The notes under the pieces are model-generated. The model had not been told where the DNA came from. It worked only from the letters and a program-made list of their open reading frames with translations, and made no database searches. 64,000 nucleotides of DNA from the NCBI GenBank assembly GCA_019347575.1, contig JAHWKY010000001.1:186001-250000 (forward strand), in the 5' to 3' direction. Position numbers and translations under genes: made by a program. The DNA comes from Actinomycetota bacterium (GTDB taxonomy: Bacteria > Actinomycetota > Nitriliruptoria > Nitriliruptorales > Nitriliruptoraceae). Positions 57,001-64,000 of this stretch are shown here, piece by piece; within the stretch, counting starts at the first letter, position 1, and each line of letters begins with the position of its first letter.

Positions 57001-58458
57001 TCAGATCGCTCGCAGGAGCAGGATCTGTCCCAGTGCGAAGTCTGCCACGTACAGGTCGGTGGCGTTGAACGCCACGTCGATCGGCGCCGGGAGGTTGACG
57101 ATCGTCTCCGGCTCGCCGGCGTCGCCATCGTCGTCGATCGGGATGCGGACGACGTCGCGACCGACCGGCTCGTCGCCGAAGAAGTTGCCGAAGCGCGCGG
57201 CGACGAGGTCGCCATCGGGTCCGAACGCCAGGCCGGTGGCGGCGACGTGCAGCCCGAGCAGCTGCTCGGGCGCGGTGTGCTCGCCGCACTCCTCCTCGAC
57301 CGCTGGGTTCTGGGCGACGTCCCACCCGTCCTCGAGATCGGCGTAGACACACTCCGGGAAACCGAAGTGGGTCGGCGGGTCGTGGATCTGGTCCACGTCG
57401 CGGACCGCGACGAGGGTGTCCTCGCCGTAGGGATCCTGCTCGTCGAGGCCGTTGACGGTCATCCACGCCTCGGGCGTGCCGGGGCGGAACGCGACGTCGA
57501 AGTTGTTGCGCATCCCCGTCGCTTCGACGAACAGCTCCGGCAGGGGCTGCTCCGGATCCTCCAGCTCGAACACCGCGTCCTCGGGACCGAGGTCGCGGGC
57601 TCCGAGCCGCACCGACAGCAACGTGCCGCTCAGCGGGGTCTCGGGGTCGCCACCGGTCGCACCGTCGTCGGTGGAGTTGCCGTTGGTGATGTAGAGGCGG
57701 TCACCACGGATGGCGAGCCCGTTGGTGTTGTGACGGCCGTTGGGCAGTTCGTCGACCACGATCTGTCCGACCTCGGCGGCGTCACCGCCACCCGCGGGGA
57801 TGGCCCACACGCGCCCCGCCGTCGTCCGGCCCGAGGTGGAGGACCCGTGCGAGTCGGCGACGTACAGCCACTCGGCGTTGTCGTCGACGACGATCCCGAG
57901 CGGGTTGTTGAACCCGCTGGCGTACGTCTCACCCGGGCCCAGGACTCCACCGGCCAGGATCGGGAACATCTCGACCGTGCCCTGGGCCCAGCTCGCCGCC
58001 AGCACGTTGTTGCCCACGACCGCGATGCTCGTCGGGGTCGCCACGGCTGCCACCGAGGGCAGCGGCGGCACGGGGACGGGCAACGGCGGGCTCGTCCGTG
58101 GCAGCACGTGGAGGGTGCCGGTCATCTCCGGGTGGGTGGTGCAGAAGAAGCCGTAGTCGCCGGGCCCGAGCGCCTCGACCCCTTCCACCGGGGCGGACTG
58201 GCCCTGGGCGATGATCCGGCTCGAGAAGAGGGGATCGCCCCACACGTCCTCGTCGACCGAGTGGACGTCGTGGACGGCGAGGTCGGCGTTGACGTAGGTC
58301 AGCGCGTCGCCCGACTCGATCAGCAGCTGTGGCGGCACGTACTGGAAGTTCACCGTCGTGATGTAGTGCTCGGAGGGCGCCGCACCGACGGTCGTCGGCG
58401 CCACCCCGAGGAGCAGCGCCGAGACCGTCAGGAGGACGAGCGCGGTCCGGATGTGCAC
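57001..58458 (-). CDS. Secreted cupredoxin/beta-propeller protein (paralogue 1)
   Basis: A 485-residue exported protein with a signal peptide (MHIRTALVLLTVSALLLGVAPTTVGA). Residues 30-118 are a cupredoxin domain with copper ligands His63 or His66 and Cys106, His109, Met112 (FFCTTHPEMTG). Residues 135-485 form a sugar-dehydrogenase/sorbosone-dehydrogenase-like beta-propeller (NNPLGIVVDDNAEWLYVADSHG, NGRHNTNGLAIRGDRLYITNG, GMRNNFDVAFRPG, HVAATGLAFGPDGDLVAARFGNFFG). The fusion suggests an extracellular oxidase whose electrons pass to or from bound copper; the substrate is unknown. It is the last gene of a same-strand group with DUF1501 and DUF1800 genes and a paralogue at 61345. Confidence 0.85.
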   Translation of the reverse strand: MHIRTALVLLTVSALLLGVAPTTVGAAPSEHYITTVNFQYVPPQLLIESGDALTYVNADLAVHDVHSVDEDVWGDPLFSSRIIAQGQSAPVEGVEALGPGDYGFFCTTHPEMTGTLHVLPRTSPPLPVPVPPLPSVAAVATPTSIAVVGNNVLAASWAQGTVEMFPILAGGVLGPGETYASGFNNPLGIVVDDNAEWLYVADSHGSSTSGRTTAGRVWAIPAGGGDAAEVGQIVVDELPNGRHNTNGLAIRGDRLYITNGNSTDDGATGGDPETPLSGTLLSVRLGARDLGPEDAVFELEDPEQPLPELFVEATGMRNNFDVAFRPGTPEAWMTVNGLDEQDPYGEDTLVAVRDVDQIHDPPTHFGFPECVYADLEDGWDVAQNPAVEEECGEHTAPEQLLGLHVAATGLAFGPDGDLVAARFGNFFGDEPVGRDVVRIPIDDDGDAGEPETIVNLPAPIDVAFNATDLYVADFALGQILLLRAI

Positions 58459-58459
58459 A

Positions 58460-59767
58460 TCAGCCTCCGAAGAGTGCGGGCAGAGGGTCGAGCCCGCTGC
58501 CGTAGTAGGGCTCGGGGTTCCCGAGCCAGGACGTCAGCACCGACTGGTAGACCCGCCGCATGTCCTGGGTCATGGCGAGGTTGTCGGCGGGGGCCAGGGG
58601 CGTACCCATGGGCGGGTGGTCGCCGTACAGCCCGGGGGTCAGCGTCTCGGGACCGGCCGACGACTCCGGCGGCGGCCCGATGAGGAGGACCGGGGCGGCG
58701 GCGCCGTGGTCGGTGCCCGCCGCGGCGCCCGAGCCGTTCTCGCCGATGCGCCGCCCGAACTCGCTCGTGATGATGAAGAGCGTGCGGTCGGCCAGCTCCG
58801 TCGGCATCGGGCCGGTGTTGCCGGTGCCCTCGTAGAAGATCCGGATGCCCTCGGACAGGTCCGAGTACAGATCCTGGTGCCGGCTCGCCTGGCCGTTGTG
58901 GGTGTCGTAGCCGCTCTGGCGCAGGTAGACCACCTCGCAGCCGTAGTCACCCTCGAGGAGCTTGCGCGCCGTCAGCAGCCGGACCGCGAGGGCGTTGCCG
59001 TTGACGTTGGGGGGAGCGGTCGCCTGCGACAGCTCGCCCACCACGCTCATCGAGGAGCTGAGGCGACGGCCGTACGCTCGCCGTAGGCGCTCGGCGGGGT
59101 CGTGCATCGCGTAGCGCTGCACGGTCTCGTAGCGCTGCTCGGCGCCGCCGATCGATCCGTCCGCGAGCGTGAACGGCAACCGGGCGATGCCGATGCCGCT
59201 CTGACGCTCGCCCTGGAGGATGAACGGCAGCTCGGGCACGATGCCCACGCCCCGTATCTCGCCCTCGCCGATGCCGACGCGGTCGAGGTGACGACCGAGC
59301 CAGCCGGTGTTGAGCTCCTGGTCGTTGGGAGGCGAGCCGGACTCCCACGCCTCGGTCCCGGTCTGGTGCGAGAAGCTGTGGTTGGGGTAGTCCACGCCCT
59401 GCACGATCGAGATGCGGCCGGCCTGGTACAGCCCGTGCAGGTAGGTCAACGCCGGGTGGAAGCCGAGCTGCTGGTCGGCGTCGTCGAACTGGTCGAGCCG
59501 TAGCAGCTGCTCGCGCGGGATCTGGATGGACGGACGCACCTTCTCGTAGACGGTGCGCCGAGCTGCGCCGGGCACGTCCTCGAGCGGCACCACCATGTTG
59601 AGCGCATCGTTGCCTCCGTCGAGCACGAGCACGACGAGACGGGGACGCAGGCGCGTGGCTGGATCGACCTCGGCGAACGCGACGCCCTCGCCGACCCGCG
59701 CGATGAGCGGGAGGCTGGCGGCGACGGTGCCGGACGTCTGGATGAACTGACGGCGGGTGAGTGGCAT
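58460..59767 (-). CDS. DUF1501-family exported protein with Tat signal
   Basis: A 435-residue protein of the DUF1501 family, related in fold to the sulfatase/alkaline-phosphatase group. The N terminus [23 protein letters not shown] is a twin-arginine signal (RRQF). Diagnostic segments are [91 protein letters not shown] and [33 protein letters not shown]. No enzymatic function is established for the family. The ATG shares one base with the TGA of the DUF1800 gene, and these two families typically occur together. The stop is one base before the next gene. Confidence 0.9.
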   Translation of the reverse strand: MPLTRRQFIQTSGTVAASLPLIARVGEGVAFAEVDPATRLRPRLVVLVLDGGNDALNMVVPLEDVPGAARRTVYEKVRPSIQIPREQLLRLDQFDDADQQLGFHPALTYLHGLYQAGRISIVQGVDYPNHSFSHQTGTEAWESGSPPNDQELNTGWLGRHLDRVGIGEGEIRGVGIVPELPFILQGERQSGIGIARLPFTLADGSIGGAEQRYETVQRYAMHDPAERLRRAYGRRLSSSMSVVGELSQATAPPNVNGNALAVRLLTARKLLEGDYGCEVVYLRQSGYDTHNGQASRHQDLYSDLSEGIRIFYEGTGNTGPMPTELADRTLFIITSEFGRRIGENGSGAAAGTDHGAAAPVLLIGPPPESSAGPETLTPGLYGDHPPMGTPLAPADNLAMTQDMRRVYQSVLTSWLGNPEPYYGSGLDPLPALFGG

Positions 59768-61197
59768 CACACGACCTCCCATTCCGGCGCGGACAGGACC
59801 AGCATCAGGACACCCTCCTGGAGGACCGACTCCGATCGGCCGGCCTGGCTCTCCAAGTAGTCCTTGATGGCTGCGCTGGTGTTGACCGAGAACCCCGCGA
59901 GGCCGAACTTGGCGGCCCACCCGTCGAGGTCGTTGGAGACGGGAAGATCGGCGTGTGTGCCGAAGCCCACGAAGGGTCGCGTCGCTCCGATCACCGCGTA
60001 GCCCAGTAGGTAGCGGTGGGCCACGGCGGTGGTGCCGAGCCAGTGCTCGCTGTCGGGCCAGCCGAACACCGACGGCGGGTACATCGGCACTTGCCCCATC
60101 TGCTCGAGGTAGTCGTCAGCGCCGCCGATGAAGCTGCCGTTGATGAACGGCAGATCGTCGGCGAAGGTCAGGTCGAGGACCTTCGCGGCGTGCACGACGA
60201 GGTCGGCGGGGGGACGGACGAGCTGCTGGCCGTTGGCACGATCGGTGTAGCGGAAGCCGTCGGAGAGCAGCAGCGCGCGGATCGCGGGGCGCAGGTCCCA
60301 GTCGTTGGCGACCAGCGCCGCGGCGACCTCCTCGATCAGCGGTTCACCGAAGACGCTGCCGACGTCGGGCGTGTACGCCAGCGCCCGGATCATCCGGTAG
60401 GCGATCCACCGCGAGGCGCTCGGTTGCGCCAGGAGGTGGTCGATCAGGTCGAGGTACTCATCGATCCCGCGGGACCTGAACGCGCGGCCGAGGACGACCT
60501 TGTCGCCGTCGTCGTGGTCGTCGGGCCAGAACTGGGCGTCGTCGCGCGTCTGCGGCCCGCCGAAGAACGGGGCGTCGGCCCTCAGGAGCTTGTCGATCGC
60601 GTCGGCGGGGCGCCAGCCGGTGAGCATGCGCGCAGCCTCGCGCACGTCCTCCTCGGTGTAGACCTGGGGGAGCTTGCCGAGCGTGAACAGCTCCATGAGC
60701 TCGCGGGCGTAGTTCTCGTTCGGCTTGACCTTGGTGTTGGTGTCGCCGTCGAGCCAGTACAGCATCGCCGGGTCGATGGTGATGGCGGCTATCAGGTCGC
60801 GGAAGTTGCCCAGCGCATGCGTGCGGATGCGGACGATCTGCGCGGCGACGTGCTGGATGCTGGGGGCGGAGCCCTCGGGAGCGGTCGCCAGATGATCGTG
60901 GAGGAAGAAGGTGAACCGCTCCTCCAACGGGTACGGCGTCGTACGCATCACCTCGAGCCAGTGGCTGACCGGGTCATCGCCAGTGAGGTTGATGAACGTG
61001 TCGATGCCGTCGGCTCGGTGCAGCACCTCGCCAGCGGTCGGTTGGCGTAGGGCGGGTTCGGTCGGGACGTCGAGCAGGTGCTCGACGAGGTCGGCGTACG
61101 GCTGCCCGCTCCACTTGTCGAGGTCGGCTTCGGTGGCGCCGAAGGCGACGCGGTTGATCAGTCGCGAGACGTCCTCGCGCGTGGCGAGCTCGGACAC
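59767..61197 (-). CDS. DUF1800-family protein
   Basis: A 476-residue protein of the DUF1800 family. It starts MSELATREDVSRLINRVAFGATEADLDKW, with ERFTFFLHDHLATAPEG, IVRIRTHALGNFRDLIAAITIDPAMLYWLDGDTNTKVKPNENYARELMELFTLG (the conserved N-E-N-Y-A-R-E-L-x-E-L-F-T-L-G core) and PPSVFGWPDSEHWLGTTAVAHRYLLG. GTG 61197 is chosen for the AGGGGAGA just before it; the frame extends upstream to 61281 without sequence typical of the family. The function of DUF1800 is not known. It is almost always next to a DUF1501 gene, as here, and the pair is probably secreted or membrane-associated. Confidence 0.9.
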   Translation of the reverse strand: MSELATREDVSRLINRVAFGATEADLDKWSGQPYADLVEHLLDVPTEPALRQPTAGEVLHRADGIDTFINLTGDDPVSHWLEVMRTTPYPLEERFTFFLHDHLATAPEGSAPSIQHVAAQIVRIRTHALGNFRDLIAAITIDPAMLYWLDGDTNTKVKPNENYARELMELFTLGKLPQVYTEEDVREAARMLTGWRPADAIDKLLRADAPFFGGPQTRDDAQFWPDDHDDGDKVVLGRAFRSRGIDEYLDLIDHLLAQPSASRWIAYRMIRALAYTPDVGSVFGEPLIEEVAAALVANDWDLRPAIRALLLSDGFRYTDRANGQQLVRPPADLVVHAAKVLDLTFADDLPFINGSFIGGADDYLEQMGQVPMYPPSVFGWPDSEHWLGTTAVAHRYLLGYAVIGATRPFVGFGTHADLPVSNDLDGWAAKFGLAGFSVNTSAAIKDYLESQAGRSESVLQEGVLMLVLSAPEWEVV

Positions 61198-61344
61198 GGT
61201 TCTCCCCTCCAGGAACGTCGTGCTCCGAGGACGCTGTCCGAGCCCTCTCGTTAACCGCGCGGATGGCTCCTCAGCCGCCAACTTCGACGGCGGTTGCCCG
61301 TTCTCCTGCCCGTCCAGGCGTCCCTGCGGCCACCGTACAGGAGG

Positions 61345-62859
61345 TCAGGAACCCGCGATGAGCAGGATCTGACCGAGGGCGAAGTCGGCGGCGTAGAGGT
61401 TGTCGCCGTCGTAGGTGACGTCGAGCGGGGCCGGGAGCACCGCGATCGTCTCGGGCTCGCCCGCTGATGCGTCAGGGCCGATGTCGAGCCGCACGATGTC
61501 GCGGCCGCGAGGGGTCGTGCCGAAGAAGTTGCCGAAGCGCCCGAGGACGAGGTCGCCGTCGGGCCCGAAGGCGAGGCCGGTGGCGGCGACGTGCAGGCCG
61601 AGGAGCTGCTCAGGAGGGGTGTGCTCCCCACACGTCGTCGCCACCGCCTCGTTCTGGGTGACGTCCCACTCACCATCGAGGTTCGCGTAGACGCACTCGG
61701 GGAAGCCGAAGTGCGTCGGGGCGTCGTGCACGAACGTCACGTCGGGCACCGCGACCAGCGTGTCCTCGCCGTAGGGGTCGAGCTGGTCGGGGCCGTTGAC
61801 CGTCATCCACGCCTCGGTCGTGCCGGGTCGGAACGCGACGTCGAAGTTGTTGCGCATCCCCGTGGCCTCGACGAGCAGGTCGGGCAGGACGAGCTCCTCG
61901 CCCTCGTCGGGCTCGGGGATCTCGCCGAAGACCGCATCGTCCGGCGTGAGCTCACGCGCCCCGATGCGGATCGAGATGAGCGTGCCGCTGAGGGGTTCCT
62001 CCGGCAGGCCTCCGGAGACGCCGTCGTCGGTCGAGTTGCCGTTGGTCACGTACAGCCGGTCCCCCCGGATCGCCATCCCGTTGGTGTTGTGCCGACCGTT
62101 CGGCAGCTCGTCCACGACCACCTCACCGACCTCGGCAGCGTCACCTCCTCCCGGAGGGATGGCCCACACCCGCCCCGCCGTATCGCGGTCGTCGCGCGCC
62201 GAGGGGTGCGAGTCCGCGACGTAGAGCCAGCCGTCGTCGTCGAAGACGATCCCGAGCGGGTTTCTGAACCCGGTCGCGTAGGACTCCGCCGGCCCCAGCA
62301 AGCCGGCCTCGAGGATCGGCAGCGCCTCGACCGTGCCCTGCGACCAGCTCGCCGCGTACATCGTGTCGTCTCGCACCGTGATGCTGGTCGGCGTGGCGAC
62401 CGCACCCGCGGACGGCACCGGTGCGGAGTCGGGCACCGGCACCGGCGACTCCGGCGTCACGCGCTCGATCACCTCGAGCGTGCCGGTCGTCGTGGTCGGG
62501 TGCACGGTGCAGTAGAAGTCGTAGGTGCCGGGCGCGAGCTGCGACGTCCCGGTGACGTCCGCCTGTTGACCCGCGGCGATCGTGTCGCTGGCGAACAGCG
62601 GTCCGCCGTCCTCGCCGTACTCGCGGGCGGTGACGTTGTGGGGTGCGGGCAGGTCGGCGTTCGTCAGCGTCAGGCTGGCCCCCTCCTCGATCGTCACCTC
62701 TTCGGGCACGTACGTGAGCGCGATCACGGTGATGTGCTGACCGGGCGGGGCGGGGGCCGTCGGGGCCGTGGTGGCATCGAGCGCGGACGGTAGGGGCGGG
62801 GCGGCCGCGACGATCAGCGCTGCGACCGCAGCGAGCGCGAACAGGTTCCGGGATCGCAT
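61345..62859 (-). CDS. Secreted cupredoxin/beta-propeller protein (paralogue 2)
   Basis: A 504-residue paralogue of the protein at 57001-58458, with the same order: signal peptide (MRSRNLFALAAVAALIVAAA), cupredoxin domain (about 40-133) and beta-propeller (150-504). The two are very alike through the propeller (NGRHNTNGMAIRGDRLYVTNGNSTDDG, GMRNNFDVAFRPGTTEAWMTVNG, PTHFGFPECVYANL). The copper site differs: Cys117 and His120 remain, but the Met position is Thr123 (YCTVHPTTTTG), and a single His74 stands in the first ligand region. A type-1 site without axial methionine would have altered properties or bind no copper. First gene of the minus-strand group; its ATG has AAGGGGAG upstream. Confidence 0.85.
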   Translation of the reverse strand: MRSRNLFALAAVAALIVAAAPPLPSALDATTAPTAPAPPGQHITVIALTYVPEEVTIEEGASLTLTNADLPAPHNVTAREYGEDGGPLFASDTIAAGQQADVTGTSQLAPGTYDFYCTVHPTTTTGTLEVIERVTPESPVPVPDSAPVPSAGAVATPTSITVRDDTMYAASWSQGTVEALPILEAGLLGPAESYATGFRNPLGIVFDDDGWLYVADSHPSARDDRDTAGRVWAIPPGGGDAAEVGEVVVDELPNGRHNTNGMAIRGDRLYVTNGNSTDDGVSGGLPEEPLSGTLISIRIGARELTPDDAVFGEIPEPDEGEELVLPDLLVEATGMRNNFDVAFRPGTTEAWMTVNGPDQLDPYGEDTLVAVPDVTFVHDAPTHFGFPECVYANLDGEWDVTQNEAVATTCGEHTPPEQLLGLHVAATGLAFGPDGDLVLGRFGNFFGTTPRGRDIVRLDIGPDASAGEPETIAVLPAPLDVTYDGDNLYAADFALGQILLIAGS

Positions 62860-63013
62860 GGCTCCCCTTCCAGCGATCGACTTGCTGGGACCTTCGACCC
62901 CCGCCGCCCGTGTTCCTGCCCTCGGGTGTGGCGGAGCCTCCCATCCTCCTCACCGTGCTCTACGCACACGGGGCGCGCTCGGTTCACCCGGGCTCGGTGA
63001 CGTCTGCCTGCGG

Positions 63014-63083
63014 TTGACACCGCGTGAGGTTGCGACGTACGGTTCTGTTCGCCAAGTCGACCACTTGTTCGCTATCACGAACA
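63014..63083 (+). promoter_or_regulatory. Promoter and two inverted repeats before the second LLM gene
   Basis: TTGACA (63014-63019), an 18-nt spacer and TACGGT (63038-63043) make a good promoter. Just downstream are two overlapping inverted repeats: CAAGT-CGACC-ACTTG (63053-63067) and TGTTCG-CTATCA-CGAACA (63066-63083). They lie between the likely start site and the gene at 63100, where a repressor could block transcription. The regulator is unknown. Confidence 0.5.
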
Positions 63084-63099
63084 CCTCGCGAGGGAAGCC

Positions 63100-64000
63100 A
63101 TGAAGCTCGACCTGCTGTACGAGATCGACGTGCCCAAGCCCTGGGGCCCCGAGCCGTGGCCGCAGAACCAGCGCAAGCGGGAGCAGCGCGCCTACAGGGA
63201 GGCGCTGGAGCAGATCGCGCTGGCGGACAAGCTGGGGTTCAACACCGTGTGGATGGTGGAGCACCACTTCCGCGAGGGCCGGTCGCACTCCTCGTGCCCC
63301 GAGGCCACCCTCGGCGCGCTGAGCCAGATCACCGAGAACATCAGGCTCGGCTTCGGGGTCGCGTTGATGCCCCACGAGTTCACGCCACCGATCCGCGTCG
63401 CCGAGAAGGTCGCGACCGTCGACGTCCTGTCCAACGGTCGGGTCGAGTGGGGGACGGGGCGCTCGACGCCGATGGAGCAGACCGCGTTCGGGGTCGACCG
63501 CGAGGCGTCACGTGACAAGTGGCGTGCGGCGATCGAGACCGTCGTCGGCATGTGGGAGACCCAGTACTACGAGGAGGACTCGGAGTACTTCACCTTCCCC
63601 AAGCGCAACGTCACGCCCAAGCCGGTGCAGGACCCGCACCCGCCGTGCTGGGTCGCGGCGACGTCACCCTCGTCGGCCGAGGTCGCCGGCGAGGCTGGGC
63701 TCGGCCTGCTGAGCTTCGCGATCATGCAACCCATCCAGGTGATGGCCGATGTCATCAAGCGCTACCGCGCGGCCTGCGAGCGCATGGAGGAGCCGCTCAC
63801 GCGCGTGGTCAACAACCGCGCCGCGGCGTACACGCTGGTGCACTGCGCCGACTCGATGGACGAGGCCGAGACCAACGGGGTCTGGGACGCGGTGTGGTGG
63901 TGGTACCAGCACCTCGCCGAGTTCATGCTCGAGTGGGAGTTCCCCCACTTCCCTCAGGAGGAGAAGGACAAGCTCTTCCCCCTGATGAAGAAGCACGCCG
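63100..64000 (+). CDS. LLM-class flavin-dependent oxidoreductase (3' end outside window)
   Basis: The frame from ATG 63100 stays open to the window edge (300 codons), so the gene is cut only by the window. The start has GAGGGAAG just upstream. The product begins MKLDLLYEIDVPKPWGPEPWP, with ALADKLGFNTVWMVEHHFREGRSHSSCPEATLGALSQIT, RLGFGVALMPHEFTPPIRVAEKVATVDVLSNGRVEWGTGRST and PPCWVAATSPSSAEVAGEAGLGLLSF. This is the bacterial-luciferase-like monooxygenase group, probably using FMN, with an unidentified substrate. It differs from the smaller LLM protein at 53042. A promoter with operator-like repeats lies just upstream. Confidence 0.88.
   Translation, partial: MKLDLLYEIDVPKPWGPEPWPQNQRKREQRAYREALEQIALADKLGFNTVWMVEHHFREGRSHSSCPEATLGALSQITENIRLGFGVALMPHEFTPPIRVAEKVATVDVLSNGRVEWGTGRSTPMEQTAFGVDREASRDKWRAAIETVVGMWETQYYEEDSEYFTFPKRNVTPKPVQDPHPPCWVAATSPSSAEVAGEAGLGLLSFAIMQPIQVMADVIKRYRAACERMEEPLTRVVNNRAAAYTLVHCADSMDEAETNGVWDAVWWWYQHLAEFMLEWEFPHFPQEEKDKLFPLMKKHA

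Overview
The window is 64 kb of GC-rich DNA from what looks like an actinobacterium. The evidence is very high third-position GC, frequent GTG starts with AGGAGG-type ribosome sites, F420/LLM-type oxidoreductases, a stand-alone LigD-type polymerase beside an ATP-dependent DNA ligase, and actinobacterial forms of the leucine enzymes and GluRS. A deep-branching class is possible, but I cannot place it further. No phage, CRISPR array or complete insertion sequence is visible.

Layout. 1-5 kb: an acetyltransferase, serA, a copper-site lipoprotein, the stump of a PIN-domain gene and kynureninase. 5.4-10.5 kb: a four-gene 2-oxoacid dehydrogenase operon (E1 alpha, E1 beta, E2, E3). 10.6-18.9 kb: a pilin-like lipoprotein, an amidohydrolase, a tiny zinc-ribbon protein, a DNA-repair pair (polymerase and LigC) with a flavin reductase, and a racemase/acetyltransferase/EamA-exporter cluster. 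18.9-28.9 kb: a giant cyclase-ATPase-TPR regulator convergent with a 2,062-residue secreted gingipain-like protein carrying NPYND repeats. 29-46 kb: branched-chain amino-acid synthesis (leuA behind a leucine-rich leader peptide, leuC, leuD, leuB, ilvE, cimA), interspersed with a decayed surface-protein gene, hydrolases, murI, a HAD phosphatase and dodecin. 46-52 kb: ArsC-like protein, purB, gltX, a secreted metallo-beta-lactamase-fold protein, tRNA-Gln, tRNA-Glu and an HNH endonuclease. 52-64 kb: thymidine kinase, two LLM oxidoreductases, a TetR/acyl-CoA synthetase pair, and a DUF1501/DUF1800 pair bracketed by two cupredoxin/beta-propeller paralogues.

Most striking result: a thioredoxin-fold lipoprotein between murI and a HAD gene is open in one frame from 38656 to 39294 except for a single TGA. 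That TGA stands exactly where the first cysteine of the CxxC motif should be (TGA-Pro-Thr-Cys). A short hairpin with a GGC apical loop starts 12 nt downstream. This fits a selenocysteine protein and a bacterial SECIS, and ordinary gene calling would split the gene into two fragments.

Second: a family of short hairpin repeats occurs as nine tandem copies at four loci: ahead of ilvE, touching the start codons of the FAH-family gene and gltX, and inside the N terminus of a phosphodiesterase gene. Their stems vary in a compensatory way. Third: the leader peptide before leuA has six Leu codons in its last ten, and those codons contain a 7-base complement of the leuA ribosome site. Two further intergenic hairpin repeat families, a CTG start for purB and two decayed genes are also noted.
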